Assembly: GCF_044465595.1 (NCBI RefSeq)
Contig: NZ_JBITLV010000001.1
Location: forward strand, 434,001-498,000
Direction: 5' to 3'
DNA: 64,000 nucleotides
Source of the DNA: Spongisporangium articulatum
Lineage (GTDB): Bacteria > Actinomycetota > Actinomycetes > Actinomycetales > Kineosporiaceae
In this document: piece after piece, positions 15,558-24,137 of the stretch
Position numbering within the stretch: position 1 is the stretch's first letter
Layout of the letters: each line of letters starts with the position of its first letter
Notes under the pieces: generated by a model
Database searches by the model: none
Told to the model about the DNA's origin: nothing
Seen by the model: only the letters and a program-made list of their open reading frames with translations
Translations under genes and position numbers: made by a program

Positions 15558-17188
15558 GCGTCGCGCGGGAGGAGACGGCCTCGGCCGAACGGTGGCGCCG
15601 GACGTTGCTGCTCAACCGCGAGCTCGAGGACCGGGTACGGCAACTGGGCGAGGCCGAGGAGCTGATGCGGGCCGTCATCGACTCGCTGGACGCGCGGTTG
15701 GTCATCCTCGGCGTCGACGGCGTGATCATGGGCGCGAACCGGCACTGGGACACGTTGGCCCGCCAGTTCGGGTGGAGCGAGGCCGAGTCGGGCATCGGGG
15801 GCGACTTCTTCGCCCTGCTCACCCAGTTCGGACCGGCCCTCGACGGTCCGGTGGCCGCCGCCCTCACCCGGGCCCTGAACGGGACGCCGGGCGACCAGGC
15901 GGTGAAGGGGCCGACCGTGATCGGCACGCGGCACGAGCACGTGATCTTCCGGGTCCACCCCGTCCTCGACCACCACACGGCCCGGGCCGTGGTCGCCATC
16001 GTCGACATCACGTCCGCCGACCGGACCCGCCGGCAGCTCGACCTCATCACCGAGGAGGCCACCCTGCTGGCCATGGTCGCCCAGCACACCGACCACGGCG
16101 TGGTGATCACCGACCCCGAGGGCCGCATCGAGTGGGTCAACGAGTCGTTCTGCACCGGAACGGGTTACAGCCGGGCGGAGGCGCTGGGCCGGTTGCGCGG
16201 CGAGCTGATGAACATTCCCGGCGAGCCCGGGCCGGAGGTCGAGAGGTTCAGCGCCGACGTGGCCGCCGGACGCGACGCCGAGGTGCAGCTGCCGTCCCTG
16301 ACGAAGGACGGCCGGTTGCGTTGGCTGCACGTGCAGGTGAAGACGATCCAGCGGCACGGCCGCCCGCCCCAGCGGGTCGGGATCGAGCTGGACGTGACGC
16401 AGCTGCGGCAGGCGGAACAGCAACTGGCGCAGGCGAACCGGCTGGAGTCGATCGGTCAGCTGGCCGCCGGCATCGCACACGAGATCAACACGCCGGTCCA
16501 GTTCGTCGCCGACAACACGCAGTTCCTGGCCGACAGCTTCGGGCACATCATGCGGGTGCTGAACGGCGACGAGCGGGTGGAGGACCTCGACCTCGACTTC
16601 CTGGCCGCCGAGATCCCCGACGCCCTCGCGCAGACGCAGGAGGGCCTGCAGCGGATCGCCCTGATCGTCCGGGCGATGAAGGACTTCGCGCATCCGGGCA
16701 CCGGCCGGGCTCCGGCCGACGTGAACCGCGCGGTGGACACGACCGTCCAGGTCTGTCGCAACGAGTGGAAGTACGTCGCCGAGGTGACCCTCGACCTCGA
16801 CCCCACGGTCGGGCTCGTCCCCTGCTACGAGGGCGAACTGAAGCAGGCCCTGCTGAACATCGTCGTCAACGCGGCCCAGGCGATCGGCGAGAGCCCGCGC
16901 GAACCGGGCGCTCTCGGGCACATCACGGTCTCTACGGAGCGCGGCGCCGACTCCGTGACCATCGAGGTGCGCGACGACGGCCCCGGCATCACCCCCGAGG
17001 TCCAGCAACGCATCTTCGACCCGTTCTTCACGACGAAGCCGGTCGGCAAGGGCACCGGGCAGGGCCTGAGCATGGCCTACGCGAGCATCGTGACCAAGCA
17101 CGGCGGCTCGCTGCGGGTCGACTCCACGCCGGGGTCCGGCACCACCTTCACGATCGAGCTCCCGGTGGACCCGGACGCCGAGGCCTGA
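15554..17188 (+). CDS. PAS-domain sensor histidine kinase
   Basis: The 544-residue kinase starts with a GTG overlapping the HDOD regulator stop (GTGA). An N-terminal coil (about 10-45) is followed by two PAS-like domains (about 45-150 and 170-290), then the H-box GQLAAGIAHEINTPVQFVAD with its phosphorylated His near residue 309. The ATP-binding boxes follow: ALLNIVVNAAQAIGE, RDDGPGITPEVQQRIFDPFF and GKGTGQGLSMAYASIV. No membrane helix is seen, so it senses a cytoplasmic signal. It likely phosphorylates the coupled HDOD regulator and perhaps the divergent receiver/HD protein. A link to motility is inferred from location only. Confidence 0.92.
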   Translation: MSVAREETASAERWRRTLLLNRELEDRVRQLGEAEELMRAVIDSLDARLVILGVDGVIMGANRHWDTLARQFGWSEAESGIGGDFFALLTQFGPALDGPVAAALTRALNGTPGDQAVKGPTVIGTRHEHVIFRVHPVLDHHTARAVVAIVDITSADRTRRQLDLITEEATLLAMVAQHTDHGVVITDPEGRIEWVNESFCTGTGYSRAEALGRLRGELMNIPGEPGPEVERFSADVAAGRDAEVQLPSLTKDGRLRWLHVQVKTIQRHGRPPQRVGIELDVTQLRQAEQQLAQANRLESIGQLAAGIAHEINTPVQFVADNTQFLADSFGHIMRVLNGDERVEDLDLDFLAAEIPDALAQTQEGLQRIALIVRAMKDFAHPGTGRAPADVNRAVDTTVQVCRNEWKYVAEVTLDLDPTVGLVPCYEGELKQALLNIVVNAAQAIGESPREPGALGHITVSTERGADSVTIEVRDDGPGITPEVQQRIFDPFFTTKPVGKGTGQGLSMAYASIVTKHGGSLRVDSTPGSGTTFTIELPVDPDAEA

Positions 17189-17195
17189 GGGAGCC

Positions 17196-17822
17196 CTAGA
17201 AGGGCATGCTCTCCAGCATTTGCAGGGCCTCGTCCATCCGGGTTCCGAGCTCGTTCATGTCCATCTGCGGATGGGTGTGGGCGTGCCGGGTCACCGACAG
17301 GGCGACGCCGATGATGGCCCCGGCCTGGGTGCGGGTGACCGGGTCCTCCGGGTCACCGCCCTTGCGCAGGGCGATCATGCCGGCCAGCTCGTCGACGCCG
17401 GAGGCCATCTGCTCCATGAGGGCCGAACGCAGCGCGGGCTCGGTGCGGTAGAGGGCCTGGCGCTTGTGCTCCTGCTCCCGGTCGGCCGCGTTGGCGGCGC
17501 CGAGGGTGTCGCGGACGGCGAGCCGGAAGGCGGTCACGGGGTGCACGTCGGGGGGTTGGGCCATGAAGGTCTCGAACACCCGGGGGTCGAACTCGTCGGT
17601 GATGACGGTGGCTTCCTTGGTCGGGAAGTACCGGAAGAAGGTGGACGGCGAGACGTCGGCCGCCGCCGCGATCTGCTCGACCGTGGTGGCCGCGAAGCCC
17701 TGCTCGGTGAACAGCCGGATCGCCTCCGACCGGATCGTCGCGCGGGTCCGGGCCTTCTTCCGCTCGCGAAGGCCCGGACCCTGGGGGGTCGCGGTCAGTT
17801 CCTCACGCGGGGACGACGTCAT
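17196..17822 (-). CDS. TetR-family regulator of the adjacent MFS exporter
   Basis: This 208-residue regulator has the N-terminal TetR helix-turn-helix (ATIRSEAIRLFTEQGFAATT, then IAAAADVSPSTFFRYFPTKE) and a C-terminal ligand domain. Its start lies inside the end of the MFS gene, a 20-base overlap, so it is co-transcribed and translationally coupled with the pump. Twin 15-bp palindromes upstream of the pump gene (19392-19440) are the likely operators, predicting autorepression relieved by a pump substrate. It converges with the histidine kinase gene with only 7 bases between the stops. Confidence 0.9.
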   Translation of the reverse strand: MTSSPREELTATPQGPGLRERKKARTRATIRSEAIRLFTEQGFAATTVEQIAAAADVSPSTFFRYFPTKEATVITDEFDPRVFETFMAQPPDVHPVTAFRLAVRDTLGAANAADREQEHKRQALYRTEPALRSALMEQMASGVDELAGMIALRKGGDPEDPVTRTQAGAIIGVALSVTRHAHTHPQMDMNELGTRMDEALQMLESMPF

Positions 17823-19374
17823 GCGCCGATTCTGTCTCAGCCGGCGTCGCCTCGGGCGTCGTGGTCCGGGCGGGCAGCAGCGCCACCGCGATCACGGCGC
17901 CGAGCAGGGCGACCGCCGCGCAGACCAGGTACATCGCGTCGCTGCCGTGCACGAACGCCGAGCGGACGGCGTCCACCAGCTCGGGCGAACCGGTGGCCCG
18001 GGCCACAGCGAGCCCGGTGGCCGGGCCGTCCTGCACCGCGGCGCGCGCCGGGCCGTCGAGCCCGAGCCGCGCCAGGTCGCCGTCCACCGCCCCGCGGTAC
18101 CCGGCATTGAGCACGGCGCCCAGCACCGCGACGCCGATGGCCCCGCCGACGTTGCGCAGCGACATCAACAGCCCCGACCCCAGGCCCGAGCGGTCCTTCG
18201 GGATGCCGCCGAGGGCGGCGTCCATCGCGGTCGGCAGGCCGAACCCGAGCCCCAGCCCGAACACGGCCAGCCAGGTGGCGGCCAACCCGTACCCGTCGTC
18301 CAGATCGGTGGTCGCCGCGATGACCATGGCCACCGCCATCAGCGAGAAGCCCTTGGCGGCCACGATCTTGGCCCCGAACCGTTCCGCCAGGGTGCGGCCC
18401 AGGCGGCCGCCGACCAGCAGACCGCCGATCATCGGCAGCAAGCGGACGCCGGTGCCCAGCGCGTCGTGACCGAGCACGTTCTGGAAGTACTGCGGGGTGG
18501 CGAACAGCATGCCGAACATCGCGAACGTGCTGATCACGCCGAGGGCCGTCCCCCACGCGAACCCCGGCAACCGGAAGATCGACAGGTCGATCAGCGGGCT
18601 CTGCCCGGCGACCAGGCGACGCAGCTGCACACGCTGCCGGAGCGCGAAACCGGCCAGCAGAAGCGGGAACCCGACCAGCGCGGCGAGGACCACGCCGTCC
18701 GACCAGCCCCGCTCGCCGCCCTCGATCAGCCCGAAGGTGAGCGCGAGCAGCGCGCCCGCGAACAGGGTGAGGCCCCCGACGTCCAACCGCACCGGCTGGG
18801 GGCTGCGTGACTCGGGCACGAGCGAGGCGACCGCCGTGACGGCCACGACCACGACCGGCACGTTGATGAGAAAGACCGAACCCCACCAGAAGTGGTCGAG
18901 CAGCAGGCCGCCGACGATCGGGCCGAGAGGGAAGCTGGCGAACATGGCCGTCATCCAGGCGGTCAGCGCCCGGCTGCGTTCCGCCTCGCCGAACAGCCGG
19001 GGCAGGATCGCGGCGGGCAGCGTCATCAGGGCGGCGGCACCGAGCGCGAGCAGCACCCGGCCGGTGATCAGCACCTCGGCCGAGCCCGAGTAGGCGCACA
19101 GCGCGGAGGCCACGCCGAACAGTACGAGCGCGCCGAGCAGGAACCTCTTGTGACCGAAGCGGTCGCCGAGCAGGCCGACCGGCAGCAAGACGGCGGCCAG
19201 CACCAGGTTGTAGCTGTCGACGAACCACTGCAGCTGGCTGGTGGAGGCGTGCAGGTCGGTGGCGAGGGTGGGCAGGGCGACGCTGAGCACGGTCGCATCC
19301 AGGCCGACGGCCAGGGTGCTCATGACCAGCGCCGCCAGCGCCCACCACCGGGCGGGGTTGGGAGTCGTGTCCAT
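17803..19374 (-). CDS. MFS drug exporter, DHA2 (14-helix) family
   Basis: The 523-residue protein has about 14 membrane helices and the family motifs LDATVLSVALPTLATDL (helix 1), GLLGDRFGHKR (motif A) and GPIVGGLLLDHFWWGSVFLI (motif C). Such proteins export drugs or other hydrophobic compounds using the proton gradient. The ATG at 19374 is preferred over one at 19386: GGAG lies 6 bases before 19374, while 19386 has no ribosome-binding site. A TTGACA-like -35 element overlaps the distal operator. With its TetR gene it forms a self-contained efflux cassette between two flagellar gene blocks. Confidence 0.9.
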   Translation of the reverse strand: MDTTPNPARWWALAALVMSTLAVGLDATVLSVALPTLATDLHASTSQLQWFVDSYNLVLAAVLLPVGLLGDRFGHKRFLLGALVLFGVASALCAYSGSAEVLITGRVLLALGAAALMTLPAAILPRLFGEAERSRALTAWMTAMFASFPLGPIVGGLLLDHFWWGSVFLINVPVVVVAVTAVASLVPESRSPQPVRLDVGGLTLFAGALLALTFGLIEGGERGWSDGVVLAALVGFPLLLAGFALRQRVQLRRLVAGQSPLIDLSIFRLPGFAWGTALGVISTFAMFGMLFATPQYFQNVLGHDALGTGVRLLPMIGGLLVGGRLGRTLAERFGAKIVAAKGFSLMAVAMVIAATTDLDDGYGLAATWLAVFGLGLGFGLPTAMDAALGGIPKDRSGLGSGLLMSLRNVGGAIGVAVLGAVLNAGYRGAVDGDLARLGLDGPARAAVQDGPATGLAVARATGSPELVDAVRSAFVHGSDAMYLVCAAVALLGAVIAVALLPARTTTPEATPAETESAHDVVPA

Positions 19375-19391
19375 AGCGGGCTCCATAAATA

Positions 19392-19440
19392 TGAGAGTGA
19401 CTGTCAGAAGTATGGAACTACTTTCTGACAGTCACTGTCA
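19392..19440 (-). promoter_or_regulatory. Twin TetR operators upstream of the MFS-tetR operon
   Basis: Two 15-bp sites are seen: TGAGAGTGACTGTCA (19392-19406, one mismatch) and TGACAGTCACTGTCA (19426-19440, perfect around a central base). Their centres are 34 bases apart, about three helical turns, which suits binding of two dimers on one DNA face. The minus-strand TTGACA of a possible -35 element overlaps the distal site. They lie 18 bases upstream of the MFS start. Confidence 0.8.
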
Positions 19441-19662
19441 ATAAGTTCTGCGACGGGGCCGGCCGAGGGGGCGATTCGTGATCACTGCGCCGAATGATTG
19501 AAGTCTCACGCCGCCACCCCCGGCATTCCTCAAGCACCCCCTCCCCCGGTCGAGAAGCCATGTGAGCCAGGAAGGCTCGGCATCGCCAGGGAATGGCGAC
19601 CGGCACGTCGGTCAGCTACGGCCGCGGTCACCCGCGCCCGCCCGTAAAGGGGTTCCCTGAAC

Positions 19663-20010
19663 ATGCTCAACGATCTCTCGATCAGCGCGCTCCAGTCCGC
19701 ACTCGACGGGCTGTCGCAGCGCCAGCAGGCCATCAGCGACGACATCGCCAACGTCAACACGCCGTACTACCGCGCGCGCTCGGTCGCCTTCGAGGGCAGC
19801 CTGAAGCAGGCCCTGGCCAACGGCGACGACCCGCTGTCCGCCAACGCGACGGTGACCTTCAGCAACGCCCAGCCCGGTCTCAACGGCAACAACGTCAACC
19901 TGACCCAGGAGACGGTGGACAGCGCCAAGACCGAGATGAGCTACGAGCTCGCGCTGCGCGCCGTCTCCGACCGGTTCTCCCTCACCCGCACCGCGATCAA
20001 GGGGGCCTGA
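19663..20010 (+). CDS. flgB: Flagellar basal-body rod protein FlgB
   Basis: FlgB is a proximal rod subunit exported by the flagellar type III system. The 115-residue protein has the rod-family N-terminus (LSALQSALDGLSQRQQAI-like helix, then SDDIANVNTPYYRARSVAFE) and a C-terminal helix (MSYELALRAVSDRFSLTRTA). It opens the main flagellar run flgB-flgC-fliE-fliF. About 290 bases separate it from the divergent MFS gene. A weak sigma-28-like match, TAAG-N16-GCCGAGGG at 19442-19469, is in that gap, but no firm promoter could be named. Confidence 0.95.
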   Translation: MLNDLSISALQSALDGLSQRQQAISDDIANVNTPYYRARSVAFEGSLKQALANGDDPLSANATVTFSNAQPGLNGNNVNLTQETVDSAKTEMSYELALRAVSDRFSLTRTAIKGA

Positions 20011-20015
20011 CCTAG

Positions 20016-20414
20016 ATGTTCGACTCCCTCAACATCAGCGGTTCCGGGATGACCACCCACCAGACGTGGATGGACGCCATCTCGGACAACATCGCCAACA
20101 TCAACACGGTCAAGTCGACGAACGAGAGCGCCTTCCAGGCGCGCTACGTCGTGGCCGTGGCCCAGGAGGACGGCAAGGTCGGCTCCGGGGTCGCCGTCGG
20201 CGGGGTCGAACTCGGCAGCGCCCAGGGCGTTCTCACGTACGACCCCGAGAACCCGTTGGCCGACGCCCGGGGCTACGTGCGCCGTCCGGACATCGACCTC
20301 GGTGACCAGATGTCGCAGATGATCATGGCCCAGCGCGGGTACCAGGCGAACATCTCCCAGATGGACCGGGTCCGGTCCGCCTACCAGGCCGCGATCCAGA
20401 TGGGTCGTGGCTGA
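20016..20414 (+). CDS. flgC: Flagellar basal-body rod protein FlgC
   Basis: FlgC is a proximal rod subunit. The 132-residue protein shows the rod signature near the start (MTTHQTWMDAISDNIANINT) and the C-terminal family helix (MIMAQRGYQANISQMDRVRS, AYQAAIQMG). The segment YVRRPDIDLGDQMSQMIMAQ is typical of FlgC. It lies 5 bases after flgB, and its stop overlaps the fliE start by one base (TGATG), so the genes are translated as one unit. Confidence 0.95.
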   Translation: MFDSLNISGSGMTTHQTWMDAISDNIANINTVKSTNESAFQARYVVAVAQEDGKVGSGVAVGGVELGSAQGVLTYDPENPLADARGYVRRPDIDLGDQMSQMIMAQRGYQANISQMDRVRSAYQAAIQMGRG

Positions 20415-20794
20415 TGGCGATCAGTGGCATCGGAGGTGTGGGCGGCATCAACCTGAACCAGCTGGCCCAGCAGTACCGCCAGCAGGTCCAGGGGGCCGAC
20501 GCCACCTCGGGCGCCGGCGCCGCCACGCAGGTCACCGGCGGCGGGGCCGCGAACCAGGCCGCCGCCACCCGGGGGGCCGACTTCGCGAAGTCGATCGAGA
20601 GCAGCCTGAACAACGTCGCGCAGCTCGACCAGACCGCGCAGAACAAGGCGATCTCGGCCGCGACCGGTGACCTCACCGACGTCCACGACTACGTCATCGC
20701 CGCCACGCAGGCCCAGGTCGCGACCGAACTGACCACCACCGTGCGCAACAAGGCCCTGGACAGCTTCAACGAGATCATGAGGATGCCCCTGTGA
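20414..20794 (+). CDS. fliE: Flagellar hook-basal body protein FliE
   Basis: FliE joins the MS ring to the rod and is the first exported substrate. The 126-residue protein has a Gly/Ala-rich N-terminus and the conserved C-terminal FliE region: GADFAKSIESSLNNVAQLDQ, DLTDVHDYVIAATQAQVATE and TTTVRNKALDSFNEIMRMPL. The order flgB-flgC-fliE-fliF is the standard one. The stop overlaps the GTG start of fliF (GTGA). Confidence 0.94.
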   Translation: MAISGIGGVGGINLNQLAQQYRQQVQGADATSGAGAATQVTGGGAANQAAATRGADFAKSIESSLNNVAQLDQTAQNKAISAATGDLTDVHDYVIAATQAQVATELTTTVRNKALDSFNEIMRMPL

Positions 20795-22389
20795 ACGCCC
20801 TGAACGCGGCCCTCGGCAAGGCCAAGACCATGCTGTCCGGTTTCACCACCGGGCAGCGTGCGGTCGTGGCCGTCGGCGTGATGCTCTTCCTGCTGGGCGC
20901 TTTCGCGCTCTCCCGGTGGGTGGCGCAGCCGACGATGACGCCGATGTACTCGGGCCTGTCGGGCACCGACGCGAGCGCCGTCGTCGACGAGCTGAACAGC
21001 GAGGGCGTCAAGTACGAGCTCGCCGACGGCGGGACGACGATCATGGTGCCGCAGTCGCAGGTCTACAACCTGCGGGTCGCGTTGGCGGGCAAGGGGATCC
21101 CCGCCAACGACGGCAACGGCGACAGCCCCGGCTGGTCGCTCCTGGACGACCAGGGCATCACCGCCACCGACTTCCAGCAAAACGTCGCCTACCAGCGCGC
21201 GCTGGAGGGTGAGCTGCAGAAGACCCTCAAGGCGATCAACGGTGTGAACTCCGCCGTCGTACACATCGCCGTCCCGACCAAGGACGTGTTCAGCGACGAG
21301 CAGGAGAAGACCACCGCCTCGGTGCTGGTCTCCACCCGGGCCGGCGCCACGCTGACCAACGACCAGGTCAACGCCATCACCAACCTGGTCGCGGGCAGCG
21401 TCACGGGCCTCGCCCCCGAAGACGTCACCATCACCGACCAGACCGGCAAGCTGCTGTCCGGCGGCACCGCCGGCGGGGCCGGCGGCGCGGCGCAGGCCAG
21501 CTCCGCCGACCAGCAGACCGCGCAGTACGAGCAGCGGCTCTCCGACGCGGCCCAGGACGTGCTCGACCGGGTCGTCGGCACCGGCAACAGCGTGGTCCGG
21601 GTCAACGCCCAGCTGAACTTCGACAGCAGCAACGTGACCAGCCAGAAGTTCACCGCCCCCTCGCCCAGCGTCCTGCCGCAGAGCGTGGCCACCGTGAGCG
21701 AGCAGTACTCCGGCGGCGGCAACACCGCCGGCGGCACCCTCGGCCAGGTGGCGCCGTCCGCCCTGGCCGGCAGCGGCGGCTCCGGCGCCTACAACCGGCA
21801 GCAGAGCACCGTGAACAACAACGTCGACCAGGAGGTGGCGCAGACCAAGACCGCGCCCGGCAAGGTCGAGCGGCTCACGGTCGCCGTGGTCCTGAACCAG
21901 GCCAAGGCCGCCAGCCTGAACAGCACCCAGATGCAGACCCTGGTCGCCAACGCGGTGGGCCTCGACCCGACCCGCGGCGACGCCGTCCAGGTCGACATCC
22001 TGCCCTTCGACAACACCGCCTCCGCGGCCGCCGCCAAGCAGCTGGCCGACGCGGACAAGGCGGCCAAGACCGCCTCGTACGTCGACATGGGCAAGAAGGC
22101 CGGCATCGGCCTGCTGGTGCTGATCGCGCTGATCATCGCCATGCGCCGCGGCAAGAAGGACAAGACCGTCGAGGGCACCGCCTCCGACCTGCCCGGCACG
22201 ACCTCGGGTCTGGTGCTCCCGCCGTCCAACGCCCTGAGCGCCGGGCCCAGCGACGCCGCGATGGCCGAGCTGACCGCCCAGATGGCCGACCGCGGCCGGG
22301 TCCGGGACGACGTCGCGGCCCTGGTCGACAACCAGCCGGACGAGGTGGCCGCCATGTTGCAGGGCTGGCTCGGCGAGCGGAGCAAGTAG
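20791..22389 (+). CDS. fliF: Flagellar MS-ring protein FliF
   Basis: FliF forms the MS ring in the cytoplasmic membrane, the base of the basal body. The 532-residue protein has an N-terminal membrane helix (about 18-42), two ring-building motif domains (PMYSGLSGTDASAVVDELNS, ALEGELQKTLKAINGVNSAV, VHIAVP), a periplasmic Ser/Gly-rich part and a second helix near 440-460 (IGLLVLIALIIAMRRGK). The C-terminal tail for FliG (DEVAAMLQGWLGER) is present. It starts with GTG overlapping fliE by 4 bases; fliG follows after 3 bases. Confidence 0.96.
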   Translation: MNALNAALGKAKTMLSGFTTGQRAVVAVGVMLFLLGAFALSRWVAQPTMTPMYSGLSGTDASAVVDELNSEGVKYELADGGTTIMVPQSQVYNLRVALAGKGIPANDGNGDSPGWSLLDDQGITATDFQQNVAYQRALEGELQKTLKAINGVNSAVVHIAVPTKDVFSDEQEKTTASVLVSTRAGATLTNDQVNAITNLVAGSVTGLAPEDVTITDQTGKLLSGGTAGGAGGAAQASSADQQTAQYEQRLSDAAQDVLDRVVGTGNSVVRVNAQLNFDSSNVTSQKFTAPSPSVLPQSVATVSEQYSGGGNTAGGTLGQVAPSALAGSGGSGAYNRQQSTVNNNVDQEVAQTKTAPGKVERLTVAVVLNQAKAASLNSTQMQTLVANAVGLDPTRGDAVQVDILPFDNTASAAAAKQLADADKAAKTASYVDMGKKAGIGLLVLIALIIAMRRGKKDKTVEGTASDLPGTTSGLVLPPSNALSAGPSDAAMAELTAQMADRGRVRDDVAALVDNQPDEVAAMLQGWLGERSK

Positions 22390-22392
22390 GCC

Positions 22393-23415
22393 ATGCCGGC
22401 CGCGATCAGCGCCGGCCCGGAACTGACCGGGCTGCGCAAGGCTGCCATCTTCCTGGTCCAGATGGGCCGGGAGAAGGCCGCGAAGGTGATGGCCCTCCTG
22501 CCCGAGCCCCTCCTGGAGGAGCTCGTCGCGGAGATCGTGAAGCTGCGCGAGATCTCGCCCGAAGAGGCCGACGCGGTCCTCAACGACGCCCACGACAAGC
22601 TGGTGGCCGCCGAGGGCGCGCGCGGCGGTTTCGACCTGGCCCGTCAGCTGCTCTCGCAGAGCCTCGGCGCGTCCCGGGCCGGCGAGATCATGGAGCGGTT
22701 GGGCGCCAGCCTGGCCGACATCCCGTTCGAGGGCATCCGCCGGGCCGACGCCCGACAGCTGCTCACCTTCCTGGACGGCGAGCACCCGCAGATGATCGCC
22801 CTGGTGCTGGCCCACCTGGCCCCGCAGCAGTCGGCGACCGTGCTGTCCGGCCTCGACCAGGCCGTGCAGGCCGACATCGCCTACCGGATCGCCTCGATGG
22901 AACGCGCGTCGCCCGACGTGATCCGGCTCGTGGAGCGGGAACTCGAACGCCGGATGACGACGGTGCTCGGCCCGCAGGAGATGTCGAGCGTCGGTGGTGT
23001 CGCCCCGCTGGTCGCCATCATCAACCGGGCCGACCGTTCGACCGAGCGCATGATCCTCGAGGGTCTGGCCACGGTGAACGCCGAGCTGGCGGAGACCGTG
23101 CGCGCCCAGATGTTCATCTTCGAGGACATCCTCCAGCTGGACGACAAGGCCATTCAGATGGTGCTGCGCAACGTGCAGTCCGGCGACCTCGCCCTCGCCC
23201 TCAAGGGCGTCAGCGCGGAGGTCAAGGAGAAGATCACCCGCAACCTGTCCACCCGCGCCGCGGAGAATCTGGTCGAGGAGATCGAACTGCTCGGCGCCGT
23301 CCGGCTCGCACAGGTCGAGGAGGCCCAGGCCAAGGTCGTCCAGGAGATCCGGGCCCTCGAGCAGTCCGGCCAGATCATCATCCAGCGCGGCGGCGACGAG
23401 GAGATGGTCGTATGA
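22393..23415 (+). CDS. fliG: Flagellar motor switch protein FliG
   Basis: FliG is the torque-generating ring subunit that contacts FliF, FliM and the stator MotA. The 340-residue protein shows all three parts: an N-terminal FliF-binding domain (GLRKAAIFLVQMGREKAAKV), the middle domain (TFLDGEHPQMIALVLAHLAP) with the EHPQ motif, and the charged C-terminal torque domain (LATVNAELAETVRAQMFIFE, LDDKAIQMVLRNVQSGDLAL, LALKGVSAEVKEKITRNLS). Length is normal. It overlaps fliH by 4 bases (ATGA). Confidence 0.97.
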   Translation: MPAAISAGPELTGLRKAAIFLVQMGREKAAKVMALLPEPLLEELVAEIVKLREISPEEADAVLNDAHDKLVAAEGARGGFDLARQLLSQSLGASRAGEIMERLGASLADIPFEGIRRADARQLLTFLDGEHPQMIALVLAHLAPQQSATVLSGLDQAVQADIAYRIASMERASPDVIRLVERELERRMTTVLGPQEMSSVGGVAPLVAIINRADRSTERMILEGLATVNAELAETVRAQMFIFEDILQLDDKAIQMVLRNVQSGDLALALKGVSAEVKEKITRNLSTRAAENLVEEIELLGAVRLAQVEEAQAKVVQEIRALEQSGQIIIQRGGDEEMVV

Positions 23416-24137
23416 CGCCTCCCGCCAACGTGATCCGCGGCGGCGGCAGCCGGGTCGTCGCCCGGGGGGCCCGGCTCGGCACCCCGGTCGTCGACGCGTC
23501 CACCACCGAGGTACGCCCGGCGAACCTCGACCACCCGTTGCGCCGCACGGCGATCAACCCCACCTACAGCGACCCGGTGCTCGACGACATCGTCGCCGAA
23601 TCGGCCCGGGCCGCCCGGGACGACGCGCGCGCGCAGGGGTACGCGGCGGGCTGGGCCCAGGGCCGGCAGGCCGCCGCCGTCGAGGCCGCCCAGGTCGCGG
23701 CCGCCACGGCCGCGGCCGAGCAGCAGCGTCGCGACAGCGAGACCGCTCAGTTCAACGGGCTTCTGGCCCGACTCGCCGACGCCGCCCGGGACGCCCGGAC
23801 GGTCCAGGTCGCCGAGTGGCAGGACGTGGCCGCGGCTCTGGCCGAGACCGCGGTGCAGCTGGCCGTCGCCCTGCTGGACCGCGAGCTGGCCGCGACCGAC
23901 GACGCCGTCCTGGAGGGCGTGCTCGCCGCCCTGGCCCGCGTCGCGGACCCGGACGCGGCCGTCGTCCACCTGAACCCGGCCGACCTGCGCCTGGTGACCG
24001 AGCCGCCCGCCGGCGTCCGGCTGGTGCCCGACGCCGCGGTGAACCCCGGCGACGTCCTGGTCCTGACCCCGGCCCAGCGACTGGTCCGCAGCCTGCCCGA
24101 GGCGCTGGCCGCCGCGCGGGAGGTGCTGGCCGAGTGA
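23412..24137 (+). CDS. fliH: Flagellar assembly protein FliH (stator of the export ATPase)
   Basis: FliH binds and regulates the export ATPase FliI and links it to the C-ring and export gate. The 241-residue protein has an Ala/Arg/Gln-rich central coil (about 60-115, containing the GYAAGWAQGRQAAAVEAAQV repeat-like helix) and a C-terminal FliH/YscL-like domain. The repeated small-x3-small spacing typical of FliH is visible. It lies between fliG and fliI with 4-base overlaps on both sides; position and coil make the assignment firm although sequence conservation is low. Confidence 0.9.
   Translation: MTPPANVIRGGGSRVVARGARLGTPVVDASTTEVRPANLDHPLRRTAINPTYSDPVLDDIVAESARAARDDARAQGYAAGWAQGRQAAAVEAAQVAAATAAAEQQRRDSETAQFNGLLARLADAARDARTVQVAEWQDVAAALAETAVQLAVALLDRELAATDDAVLEGVLAALARVADPDAAVVHLNPADLRLVTEPPAGVRLVPDAAVNPGDVLVLTPAQRLVRSLPEALAAAREVLAE

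Noticed and set aside
19442..19469. TAAG-N16-GCCGAGGG as sigma-28 promoter of flgB
   Set aside because: The -35 is shifted by one base from the other sites and the -10 matches only the GCCGA part. It was noted in the flgB entry but not called as a promoter.
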